Assembly: GCA_030148335.1 (NCBI GenBank)
Contig: JASBTQ010000024.1
Coordinates: 62,001-126,000 of the forward strand
Reading direction: 5' to 3'
Source of the DNA: Allomuricauda sp.
Lineage (GTDB): Bacteria > Bacteroidota > Bacteroidia > Flavobacteriales > Flavobacteriaceae
DNA: 64,000 nucleotides
Position 1 is the first letter of the stretch, and each line of letters starts with the position of its first letter. A program made the position numbers and the translations under genes. The notes under the pieces are model-generated. The model did no database searches and was not told the origin of the DNA. It saw nothing but the letters and a program-made list of their open reading frames with translations. Of the stretch, positions 43,999 through 52,506 are shown piece after piece.

Positions 43999-45195
43999 TC
44001 AAAACACTCCCGCTACTTTAAGGATACTTTTTATACCCAGAAAAATACTGAACAGCACTATGGCCAGTCCGAAGGCATTCTGAAGCATTGTGTTCTTGAA
44101 CTGTCCCATAACGGACTTTTTGTTCACAACCCAAAGCAGCAGCATCGCCATTATGGGCAACAATAGCCCATTGGCCACTTGGGCGAACTGTATCACTTCG
44201 ATGGGCTTGATGTCGAACGACAAGGAGACAACCCCACAGAAAAGCACAAAGGCCCAGGTCCACTTGAATCGTTTGTCCTGCATGCCACCAGACCATCCAA
44301 AACAGCTACTGGCCACATAGGCCGCCGCCAATGGCGCCGTGATGGCTGAAGTGACCCCAGCCGCCAACAGTCCAACAGACATAAAGTAGACGGCCATTTT
44401 GCCGAACAAGGGTTCCAACCCCTTTGCCATATCCAAAACTTGGTTCACATCGGCAATGGGAGCCGCTGAAGCGGTCACCAAAATGGCCAGGGATACGATC
44501 CCTCCCAAGGCAATGGATACAATTGTGTCCCATTTGACTTCCTTTATCCCACTCACGGACTTCCACTTTTCTTTTACCAAAGAGGTATGCAGAAAAAGAT
44601 TGTAGGGTACCACCGTGGTCCCCACCAAGGCAATGACAGTAAACAAACTCCCTTCGGGCAGACTGGGCACGAACATCCCTTTCATTATTTCCGTAAAAGA
44701 GGGTTTGGTAATGATGGCACAAACGACAAAACTAGCTCCCATGATGCCCACCAAGCCTACAAAAATGCGTTCCAATACTTTATACGTGCTGAACCAGAGC
44801 AACAGGAATATGAGAATCCCGATCAGCATGGGCAAATAGGGTTTTATCCATTCTTGGGGGACCAATTGTTCCAGCCCCAAGGTAGCGCCCCCAATATTCC
44901 CGGCCTCATAGGCAGCGTTGCCGATGAGTATGGCGGCCAAAACTACGGTGATTACCGTTTTCTTCATCCAGGGCACTTTCAGTTCCTGGCGAACTACATC
45001 CACCAGTCCACTTTGGGTGACCACTCCTATCCTACCTGCCATTCCCTGCAGCACAATGGTGGCCAAAATGGATACGGCCAAGGCCCAAATAAGGGCATAT
45101 CCGAAACGTACTCCCGCCAAGGTGCACATGGCAATGGTCCCTGGTCCCACGAAGGCCGCTGCGACCAATACTCCCGGTCCTATTTTTTTAAACAT
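43999..45195 (-). CDS. Nramp-family transporter without the metal-binding motifs (YcsG-like)
   Basis: The 398-residue inner-membrane protein has about 11 hydrophobic helices and overall Nramp sequence character. The two hallmark metal sites are changed: TM1 DPGN is GPGT (17-20), and TM6 MPH is VPY (196-198, in VVPYNLFLH). A manganese or iron role is therefore doubtful. It is the first gene of a unit with pxpA-pxpB-pxpC. In Bacillus subtilis the Nramp-like ycsG likewise sits with ycsF-kipI-kipA, so uptake of 5-oxoproline or a related organic acid is a reasonable inference. Its upstream region has a 19-bp tandem repeat. Confidence 0.85.
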   Translation of the reverse strand: MFKKIGPGVLVAAAFVGPGTIAMCTLAGVRFGYALIWALAVSILATIVLQGMAGRIGVVTQSGLVDVVRQELKVPWMKKTVITVVLAAILIGNAAYEAGNIGGATLGLEQLVPQEWIKPYLPMLIGILIFLLLWFSTYKVLERIFVGLVGIMGASFVVCAIITKPSFTEIMKGMFVPSLPEGSLFTVIALVGTTVVPYNLFLHTSLVKEKWKSVSGIKEVKWDTIVSIALGGIVSLAILVTASAAPIADVNQVLDMAKGLEPLFGKMAVYFMSVGLLAAGVTSAITAPLAAAYVASSCFGWSGGMQDKRFKWTWAFVLFCGVVSLSFDIKPIEVIQFAQVANGLLLPIMAMLLLWVVNKKSVMGQFKNTMLQNAFGLAIVLFSIFLGIKSILKVAGVF

Positions 45196-45243
45196 TGCTC
45201 AGTTGGTTCATGCAATGAATTTAACAGGATATTGGGACAAACC

Positions 45244-45281
45244 ATGTATTTCATCCAAAAAAATGTATTTCGTCTAAAAAA
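45244..45281. repeat. 19-bp tandem direct repeat upstream of the nramp-like gene
   Basis: Two abutting 19-base copies (45244-45262 and 45263-45281) of the form ATGTATTTCRTCYAAAAAA differ at two positions. They lie 49-86 bases ahead of the nramp-like start in the divergent intergenic region, a location suited to an operator, though I recognise no regulator consensus. Confidence 0.6.
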
Positions 45282-45379
45282 GGGATGTTTTACATCGACC
45301 GATTATACGAATTTGCAAAACCGAAAGTTATTATGAATACCAAATCGTACTACAAAACTTGAACTTGACAAACACACTT

Positions 45380-45823
45380 ATGACCTGTAAGGATTGTGGC
45401 AAAAGTATGGATCATCCTCAGTACAGGGCATCGATGGATTCCCTAGGTGTTCCGCTTTGCGAAAGACATACCCGACTTATCAAAAAAGTCATCCTTGACA
45501 ACAATACTCCCCCAGAAGCCATCCATCTCTTTTATGCATTGAAGGAAGCGGGTGCCTACCCCATGTTGGAATGGTGGGACGGTAAAAAATCGGTCGATAT
45601 TGCCATTTCACGGGTGAAACTGAACATCGAAATAGACCGTGATTATAGTAGAATTACCCACGAACAGGCCATAAGCGATCTTGAAGATGCCATGCACTCG
45701 TTCAAAAATGGGTTTACCACTATTCGGATTCCCCATTTGGCCGTCGCCTATTATTTGGAAGATACCGTTCAGAACATTCTGGGAATCATCTCCGGACTCA
45801 AGGCAAACATCAAGGTCATTTAG
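45380..45823 (+). CDS. hypothetical protein with N-terminal Cys pairs and a nuclease-like C-terminal region
   Basis: The 147-residue protein begins MTCKDCGKSM and has CERH near residue 27, which could bind zinc. The C-terminal half (SVDIAISRVKLNIEIDRDYSRITHE, then SFKNGFTTIRIPHLAV) resembles the beta-strand core of DUF559/Vsr-like PD-(D/E)xK folds, with Asp and Glu in place, but the canonical Lys is not evident. The frame extends to a TTG at 45359; the ATG at 45380 starts at the Cys motif. Its stop overlaps the convergent cupin gene by 4 bases. The function is unknown. Confidence 0.6.
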   Translation: MTCKDCGKSMDHPQYRASMDSLGVPLCERHTRLIKKVILDNNTPPEAIHLFYALKEAGAYPMLEWWDGKKSVDIAISRVKLNIEIDRDYSRITHEQAISDLEDAMHSFKNGFTTIRIPHLAVAYYLEDTVQNILGIISGLKANIKVI

Positions 45824-46230
45824 TCACAAAACTGGAACCTGCTGTCCTTTTTGGTCTCTTTGTACTCCAAGATGTTAATGATGATGGGATGTTCGCCGAT
45901 GTTCTCCAGGTCGTTCACATAATTTTTGCCCCTGTACTCAAAATATTCCGTATCCCCAGGGTCCAACTTTACCATGTCTATTTTGCCGTTTCCGTACCGG
46001 GTAAGGGCCAATCCCCCCGTAGTACAGACCCAGCCGTAGTTGGTATTGTGCTTTCGAAAAGGAATCCGTTCGCCCGGGGCCAAGCATAGGTCCCAAAGCT
46101 TGACACTTTCATTCTCGAATACCAGTCTATTACTTAAAGAACTTGTTATATTTTGATGTAGCAACTCATCGATCTTCTCCTGCTCCCAAGGGTCAAAGTT
46201 GCCCACTGGGTTCAATTCCACACATTGCAT
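45820..46230 (-). CDS. cupin-fold protein
   Basis: The 136-residue protein has a cupin-like beta-barrel pattern: LCLAPGERIPFRKHNTNYGWV (motif 1 region), GGLALTRYGNGK, LDPGDTEYFEYRG and HPIIINILEYKE. Only some of the usual His/Glu metal ligands are evident, so catalysis is uncertain. The frame opens 13 codons upstream; the ATG at 46230 (MQCVELNPVG) is preferred because the upstream part is not like the family. It is apparently monocistronic. Confidence 0.65.
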   Translation of the reverse strand: MQCVELNPVGNFDPWEQEKIDELLHQNITSSLSNRLVFENESVKLWDLCLAPGERIPFRKHNTNYGWVCTTGGLALTRYGNGKIDMVKLDPGDTEYFEYRGKNYVNDLENIGEHPIIINILEYKETKKDSRFQFCD

Positions 46231-46393
46231 TCTTATGAATTTTAGAAAATGGCGGCAAAAATACGCCATAACTTACTCAAATACAGATCAGTAAGAATGT
46301 TTAACGTATTTTTTACACTTCTTTCCCAAAAAGACGGTTCCATTGCCAATCCCATTATAAAAGCGCTACTTTTTTGGATTTTTAAAAACGGGC

Positions 46394-47929
46394 TCAGCCC
46401 AACCATCCTTCCCTGTCCAAACTTCTGTATTGGATGGCTTCCGAAATATGGTTCTGGTTGATGTTATCCTCGTTTTCCAAATCGGCAATCGTCCTGGACA
46501 CCTTCAAGATTCGGTCATAGGCCCGTGCCGAAAGGTTCAGCCGTTGCATGGCGTTCTTCAGCAATTCCTTGGATGATTCACCCAAAGGGCAAAACTGTCG
46601 TATGTGCTTGGTGTCCATCTGCGCATTGTAATGGATGCCTTCCCATTCGGAAAATCGAGCAGTCTGAAGGTCCCTTGCCACCTCCACCCTTTTCCGGATG
46701 TCCATGCTACTCTCCCCTTTTCGTTCTTCGGAGAGTTTTTCGAAAGGCACTGGGGTCACTTCAATATGGATATCGATCCTGTCCAGCAACGGTCCGGATA
46801 TCCTGCCCAAATAGCGTTGCATCTCCGCCGGGGAAGAAGTGACAGGAGCGTCGGGGTCGTTAAAATAGCCACCTGGACTAGGGTTCATGCTCGCCACCAA
46901 CATAAAACTGCTGGGATAGGTGACCGTGTACTGGGCACGCGCAATAGTGACCTCCCTGTCTTCCATGGGTTGTCGCATCACTTCGAGGACTCTCCGCTCA
47001 AACTCGGGAAGCTCATCCAAGAAAAGTACGCCGTTGTGCGACAAGGAGATTTCCCCAGGCTGTGGATAACTGCCACCACCGACCAGGGCAGCACTACTAA
47101 TGGTATGGTGCGGACTCCTGAACGGACGTTGGCTCATCAGCCCCTTGTTCCTCACCTTGCCCACCACACTGTGGATCTTGGTGGTCTCCAAGGCTTCATG
47201 CAAGGTCATTGGAGGCAAAATGGAGGGCAACCGCTTCGCCAACATGGTCTTTCCTGCTCCCGGAGGACCTATCAAAATGATATTGTGTCCACCGGCCGCA
47301 GCAATTTCCATACATCGCTTAATGCTCTCCTGGCCTTTTACATCGGCAAAATCGTACTCCGGAAAGTTGAGATGTTCATAAAACTCTTGGCGGGTGTCCA
47401 CATAGGTTCGTTCCAAAGGGATTTCCAAATCAAAAAAGTCCATCACCTCCTTGATGTTCTCCACGCCATAGACCTCAAGGTCCTTTACAATGGCGGCCTC
47501 GCTGGCATTTTCCTTTGGAAGTATAAATCCTTTGAACCCTTCCTGTTGTGCCTTTATGGCAATGGGCAGGGCCCCTTTTATAGGTTGAAGACTGCCATCC
47601 AACGACAACTCGCCCATAATGATATAGCTTTGGATGCCCTCCGACTTGATTTGGCCCGAAGCGGCCAAAATGCCCAATGCCAGCGTAAGGTCGTAAGCGG
47701 AGCCTTCCTTTCTAAGGTCGGCCGGGGCCATGTTGATGGTTATCTTTTTTCCCGGGATCTTGTACCCATTGTTTTGGAGTGCGGCAGCTATGCGGTAATT
47801 GCTTTCCTTGATGGCGTTGTCGGGGAGTCCCACCAAATGATAGCCTATACCCTTGTCCACATTGACTTCCACTACCACAGTGGTCGCCTCAATGCCGAAA
47901 ACGGCACTGCCATGAATTTTTATCAGCAT
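46394..47929 (-). CDS. YifB/ComM-family Mg-chelatase-like AAA+ ATPase
   Basis: The 511-residue protein has an N-terminal Lon-protease-like fold (VNVDKGIGYHLVGLPDNAIKESNYRI), a central AAA+ domain with Walker A GPPGAGKTMLAKRLP and Walker B GVLFLDELPEF, and a C-terminal Mg_chelatase_C part (LNLSARAYDRILKVSRTIADLE). ComM of this family is a branch-migration helicase in natural transformation; whether this strain is transformable is unknown. It is preceded on its strand by the penicillin acylase gene, 120 bases away. Confidence 0.92.
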   Translation of the reverse strand: MLIKIHGSAVFGIEATTVVVEVNVDKGIGYHLVGLPDNAIKESNYRIAAALQNNGYKIPGKKITINMAPADLRKEGSAYDLTLALGILAASGQIKSEGIQSYIIMGELSLDGSLQPIKGALPIAIKAQQEGFKGFILPKENASEAAIVKDLEVYGVENIKEVMDFFDLEIPLERTYVDTRQEFYEHLNFPEYDFADVKGQESIKRCMEIAAAGGHNIILIGPPGAGKTMLAKRLPSILPPMTLHEALETTKIHSVVGKVRNKGLMSQRPFRSPHHTISSAALVGGGSYPQPGEISLSHNGVLFLDELPEFERRVLEVMRQPMEDREVTIARAQYTVTYPSSFMLVASMNPSPGGYFNDPDAPVTSSPAEMQRYLGRISGPLLDRIDIHIEVTPVPFEKLSEERKGESSMDIRKRVEVARDLQTARFSEWEGIHYNAQMDTKHIRQFCPLGESSKELLKNAMQRLNLSARAYDRILKVSRTIADLENEDNINQNHISEAIQYRSLDREGWLG

Positions 47930-48049
47930 TTGGAATTTTTGTCAAATAAGGGCAAAAAATAAGCAAAGCCTATTTACCAAAAGACCATTGATTGACAATA
48001 GCATGATTTGAATTGACGGATGCCACTTCTCAGTCCACGGATAGAAAAA

Positions 48050-50443
48050 TCACTCTTTGGTGAAGGTGAGTACAGATTTGGCTTTTTCCTCGATTTCTTG
48101 TTTGTTCATCATCATTTTTCGGAACTCGCCCTTCACATACATTTCTGCTTGGTCCTTGTAATGTTTGCTGAACGGGTTCCCAGACTGTCCCGTGGGCAAT
48201 ATGCTGATGCTGTTCTCTATATCCGAGAAATCAACGATCCTTCGAGTGGATGGTCCGGAACTTACTTTGTAAAACCCAGTGCTGTCGTACGGAAAGGATA
48301 GGTTATTGATGACCTCACGGGTCCCTTCAACAGGAAATGGCCCCACATTGAAATACTTGCGAAGGGATTCTACTTGACCAATGGGATGTTGGTGTTCCAA
48401 GGTGTGTACCTTGTTCCAGGTCCATTCGCTTGGGTCTGCCCCAAAATCACTGACCAGAGACTCCCATGCATCTGCAAAGGATTTCATCACAATATCTTTC
48501 CGTGTTTCCACAACATCCTTGGTATGGACATTGTCCCACCATTTTCCACTTTCCATTTTGGCGCCCCATGCAATTTGTCGCTTGAAAATGTGTGTGGCCA
48601 AAAACTGGTTGAACATTTCCGTGCCCAGTTCGTCCTCCATGGTGTTTTTGACCATATAGTATTCGCTTCTGTGGAACAATGTGGGACTGGTGCTTGTCAA
48701 CGTATATTCCCCGTTCCAATTCTCAAGGGAATCCACCAAAACCAACTGCTCTTGGGTCAAGAGGGAAACATCCAACAGTTTTATCAGTTCGGTCACCAAT
48801 TGCGTGTTAACAGGAGAAGTCACGTCCAAGATCATCTCGGAAACGGCCTCTTTGTCCCAATTATCCTTGGCATCCAAAAGCTGCACGATCCTTCTTGCCC
48901 TGTTTTCGGGCAGATAATATCCGGGATACAGCATCCCTGCAATGGAATCGGGTTGGTTATTGGCCGAATAGACGTAGTTCCACGGCGGGTTCACTGCGCT
49001 TGGGTTTTCTGAAAAATCCAAATAGCGCAATGGTTCTTCCTTGCCCAAGGTGCCGTCCAAAATATACTTGGTGGACAAGCTGTCCGGCATTTGATAGAGT
49101 TTTGCCGTGGCCCACCAGCCTACGTTGCCCTCGGCGTCACCGTACATCACATTCAGCCCAGGGGCGTGTATCTTGGGCAGTGCTCTTTTGAATTCTTCCA
49201 GATTGGTGGCGTGGCTCAGCCCATAAAGGGCGTCCATCACCTCGTTCTTTGGCTTGGTGTATATCCACGACATGGACACGGATCTTTCCCCGGAAATTTG
49301 ATCGGCAATTTGGTTCAACACAGGTCCGTGTTGCGTTTTTCGGTAGGTGAACGGCACATCTTTCCCATCTTTCACTTTGATGGTCTTGGTCACATATTCA
49401 TATTCCTTCCAACCATCGGCGGTCTTGTATTTGGTGCTGTCGGATGGATGGGTTTCTTCGTAATAAAAATCAATATCATCATTTTCAAACATCGTCAGCC
49501 CGTACGCCAAATTCCTGTCGTGTCCCAATAGCGGAAATGGCACACCAGCCAAATGATAGCCATATTTTTCATAGGTGGGCGTACTGATATGCGCTTCGTA
49601 CCATACGGATGGCTGGGCAAATCCAATGTGGGGGTCGTTGGCCAAGATCACCTTGCCGTTCTTGGTCTTCTGTGGGGCAATTACCCAACTGTTGCTCCCC
49701 TCAAACTGCGGAATTGGCAATTTTTCCAAAGCAGCCGTCACACTTGTTGTAATATTTGAAGCCAGCGAATCCGTGTTGATCCCTTTGTAGTTCTTGATCC
49801 AAACCGTTGAGGTATCGGAATCAATGATAAGCTCTCTCATGTATTCTTCGCCCAATTTGTCCTTCATGCTGGTGAGGAGAGGGTCTGTTTTGTGCGCCAT
49901 CGCGAAACTGAAGGCCATGTAGCCCACTGCATTGTGAATGTCCTCCAAAGAAAATGGTTCCTTATCCAGACCTGTGAGGTAAAATTCAATCGGTGTGGAG
50001 CCTTGTTCAATGAATGCGTTGATACCGTCCAGATAGGCCTGGGAAAGAATCGCCGTTTTGCCGTTCCGGTCCATGTTGGCCACCGTTGCTGCCGAGTTGT
50101 CATCGATGCCCAAGGAAAGGAAAAACTTATCGGTTTTCAAAAGGTCTTTGCCAAATACTTCAGAAAGCCTGCCTTTGGCCACCCGTCTCAACAGTTCCAT
50201 TTGCCACAAACGGTCCTGCGCATGCACATAGCCCAATGCCCTTAGGGCATCTTCTTCATTTTCCGCATAAATATGGGGGATTCCGTAGGTGTCATAAAGC
50301 ACTTTGACCTCATTGGCCAATCCTGACAATGTCTTTTTCCCACTGTAATCAGGCTTGAGGCCGTTCAGGAAAATGGCAAAGCCAATGATGGTCAATAGGA
50401 TCAACCCCGCAAGGACCAGAAGTACTTTTTTCAGTTTTTTCAC
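48050..50443 (-). CDS. penicillin acylase family protein (membrane-anchored Ntn hydrolase)
   Basis: The 797-residue protein has an N-terminal hydrophobic anchor (about 5-27) and a penicillin-acylase/quorum-quenching acylase fold. The YGIPHIYAENEEDALRALGYVHAQDRLWQMELLRR segment lies in the alpha part. The autoprocessing and catalytic Ser250 is in EGSNSWVIAP, which would be the N-terminus of the beta chain. NDPHIGF and the FENDDIDFYYEE region follow. Relatives cleave amides such as beta-lactam side chains or N-acyl homoserine lactones; the natural substrate is unknown. It should act in the periplasm. It lies 83 bases downstream of dsbD. Confidence 0.9.
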   Translation of the reverse strand: MKKLKKVLLVLAGLILLTIIGFAIFLNGLKPDYSGKKTLSGLANEVKVLYDTYGIPHIYAENEEDALRALGYVHAQDRLWQMELLRRVAKGRLSEVFGKDLLKTDKFFLSLGIDDNSAATVANMDRNGKTAILSQAYLDGINAFIEQGSTPIEFYLTGLDKEPFSLEDIHNAVGYMAFSFAMAHKTDPLLTSMKDKLGEEYMRELIIDSDTSTVWIKNYKGINTDSLASNITTSVTAALEKLPIPQFEGSNSWVIAPQKTKNGKVILANDPHIGFAQPSVWYEAHISTPTYEKYGYHLAGVPFPLLGHDRNLAYGLTMFENDDIDFYYEETHPSDSTKYKTADGWKEYEYVTKTIKVKDGKDVPFTYRKTQHGPVLNQIADQISGERSVSMSWIYTKPKNEVMDALYGLSHATNLEEFKRALPKIHAPGLNVMYGDAEGNVGWWATAKLYQMPDSLSTKYILDGTLGKEEPLRYLDFSENPSAVNPPWNYVYSANNQPDSIAGMLYPGYYLPENRARRIVQLLDAKDNWDKEAVSEMILDVTSPVNTQLVTELIKLLDVSLLTQEQLVLVDSLENWNGEYTLTSTSPTLFHRSEYYMVKNTMEDELGTEMFNQFLATHIFKRQIAWGAKMESGKWWDNVHTKDVVETRKDIVMKSFADAWESLVSDFGADPSEWTWNKVHTLEHQHPIGQVESLRKYFNVGPFPVEGTREVINNLSFPYDSTGFYKVSSGPSTRRIVDFSDIENSISILPTGQSGNPFSKHYKDQAEMYVKGEFRKMMMNKQEIEEKAKSVLTFTKE

Positions 50444-50526
50444 TGCTCTTTCGGTTAAGCTAATTAGTAACCCTAAGGTAAAACTAATTTCCTGACCCCA
50501 TTAAAAAAAGTAGAAGGACTTACCAA

Positions 50527-52506
50527 TTATTTGTCCATGGAAAGATGGTGTTTTTCCAAGCCCGATCTTAGCCATTCCCCATAGGTTTCCACATCCACAT
50601 ATTGGACAGCGTCGTTCAAAATTTCAAGATTGGGGGAAAGTAACACGTAGTAGGGTTGCGAGGCCGCATTGAAATTGATGGTCTGGAAAGTCCCCCATTT
50701 TTGTCCCACGGTCTCAATGGCCTTTATCCGGCCGGAATCGTATTTGAAGTCAAACCTTTCTTCTTCGGGAAGTTCCTTTCTGTCGTCCACGTAGAGGGAA
50801 ATCAGCACATATTCCTCCTTCAAAAGGGGATAGATGCTGCTGTGGCTCCATACATTTTCTTCCATTTTCCGACAATTAACACAGGCCCATCCCGTGAAAT
50901 CAAGCAAAATGGGTTTGTTCACGGCTTTGGCATGAGCCACGCCTTCCTCAAAATCCTTGAAACAATCCAGTCCAAGCGGGCAATCGCTTTCGGTTTCGAC
51001 CACACTGTAAAAATCCGGGGGCGGAAATCCGCTCAACAATTTCAAATGGGTCACTTGGAAAAGGCCCAATACCAGATACACCGAAAATGCCAAGCTCAAT
51101 ACGCCAAAGATTTTTCGGGTCGTGGTCAGTTTTTTCTTTGGACCATCATGGGGAAACCTGAAAACTCCAAACAGATAGAGGGTCATCAGTACGAAAAGCA
51201 CTATCCAAATCCCCAAAAATATCTCCCGTTTCAATATGCCCCAATTGCCCACCAAATCGGCATTGGAAAGGAACTTGAAGGCCAGGGCCAGCTCCAAAAA
51301 GCCCAAAACGACTTTCACGGTAGTCATCCATCCGCCTGATTTGGGCAAGGAGTTCAACCAGGCCGGGAACATGGCAAACAACGCAAACGGCAAGGCCAAG
51401 GCCAAACCAAAACCGACCATTCCCGCCGTTAGGTTGGTGGCCACATTGCCCTCTGCCAACGTAGTGCTCCCCAACAATCCGCCCAAAATAGGTCCAGTGC
51501 ACGAAAAGGACACTATGGCCAAGGTCAGCGCCATAAAAAAGATGCCCAATCCCCCTCCCACTTTGGACGAGGCGGAGTCCATCTTATTGGCCCAAGAGCT
51601 GGGTAGGGTCAGTTCGTAATAACCAAAAAATGAAAAGGCAAAAAAGACGAAAATGATGAAGAAGAACACGTTGAGCCAAACATTGGTGGCAATGGTATTC
51701 AGTATCTGCGAGTCCACCGAGTTGAACAAATGGAAGGGCAAACTCAGCAAAAAGTAAATCAAAACGATAAAAAATCCGTAGAGAACGGCATTTCCGATGC
51801 CCTTGGACTTGTTCTGCGATTGTTTGGTGAAAAAGGAGACGGTCAACGGGATCATGGGGAACACACATGGGGTCAGCAAGGCGATGAGCCCTCCTATAAA
51901 ACCTAATCCAAAGATCACCCACAAATTGGATTTTCCTTCGGAATCCGTTTGTGCTTCTTGGTTCAAAAGGTGTTTGTTCTTCAGGTCCACTCGCAACGAC
52001 TCGCCCAAGGCCAAACTCTTTTCATCCAACGATTTATCTTCGGTCACGAAACTGCTCCCATCCAAAGAAATCTGGAAAAGATGGTCCATGGGAATACAGA
52101 CCTCCTTACAGATCTGGTAAAACAGGTTCACCGAAATCTGGTTGACCTCCGGGTTGAGCAGTTTGATCTTTTGGGTGAAGATGGCCTCTTTCTTGAAGAA
52201 AGTCTCATCCACTTCAAAAATGTCACTGTACTCGGTGATGGTCTCGCTTTCCTCAGTTTTACCTACGAGTTCGTAGTCCTCCCCTGCTTTTTCAAAAGTG
52301 AATTCACTGGGCAGCGAACCTCCTTCGGCCGTGTATTGGGAATAGACGTGCCATCCGTCCATAATCTTTCCCGTGAAGACCAGCTCATATTCCGTATCGG
52401 ATATTTTATGGACTTCGTGACTCCAAACGGCGGGGTTGGCATCTGTTTGGGAAAACAAGGAAAAGTTGATGAAAAAAAGTGCTGAAAAAAGTAATGCTGT
52501 TCTCAT
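50527..52506 (-). CDS. dsbD: thiol:disulfide interchange protein DsbD
   Basis: DsbD passes electrons from cytoplasmic thioredoxin across the inner membrane to periplasmic disulfide isomerases and cytochrome c maturation. The 659-residue protein has a signal peptide (about 1-19). An N-terminal DsbD-alpha-like domain with CKEVCIP is followed by a CcdA-like membrane domain (GLIALLTPCVFPMIPLTVSFF and a second Cys in SFSCTGPILG). The C-terminal thioredoxin domain has GWACVNCRKME. Its start overlaps the tilS stop by 4 bases. Confidence 0.94.
   Translation of the reverse strand: MRTALLFSALFFINFSLFSQTDANPAVWSHEVHKISDTEYELVFTGKIMDGWHVYSQYTAEGGSLPSEFTFEKAGEDYELVGKTEESETITEYSDIFEVDETFFKKEAIFTQKIKLLNPEVNQISVNLFYQICKEVCIPMDHLFQISLDGSSFVTEDKSLDEKSLALGESLRVDLKNKHLLNQEAQTDSEGKSNLWVIFGLGFIGGLIALLTPCVFPMIPLTVSFFTKQSQNKSKGIGNAVLYGFFIVLIYFLLSLPFHLFNSVDSQILNTIATNVWLNVFFFIIFVFFAFSFFGYYELTLPSSWANKMDSASSKVGGGLGIFFMALTLAIVSFSCTGPILGGLLGSTTLAEGNVATNLTAGMVGFGLALALPFALFAMFPAWLNSLPKSGGWMTTVKVVLGFLELALAFKFLSNADLVGNWGILKREIFLGIWIVLFVLMTLYLFGVFRFPHDGPKKKLTTTRKIFGVLSLAFSVYLVLGLFQVTHLKLLSGFPPPDFYSVVETESDCPLGLDCFKDFEEGVAHAKAVNKPILLDFTGWACVNCRKMEENVWSHSSIYPLLKEEYVLISLYVDDRKELPEEERFDFKYDSGRIKAIETVGQKWGTFQTINFNAASQPYYVLLSPNLEILNDAVQYVDVETYGEWLRSGLEKHHLSMDK

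Noticed and set aside
46249..46461. Small plus-strand frame (70 codons) between the cupin gene and yifB
   Set aside because: It runs into the conserved 3' end of yifB on the other strand and shows no domain or promoter.
46604..47962. Long plus-strand open frame (452 codons) opposite yifB
   Set aside because: It is antisense to a clearly conserved gene, rich in His/Gln/Arg as expected from complementing flavobacterial codons, and has no recognisable domain or start context.
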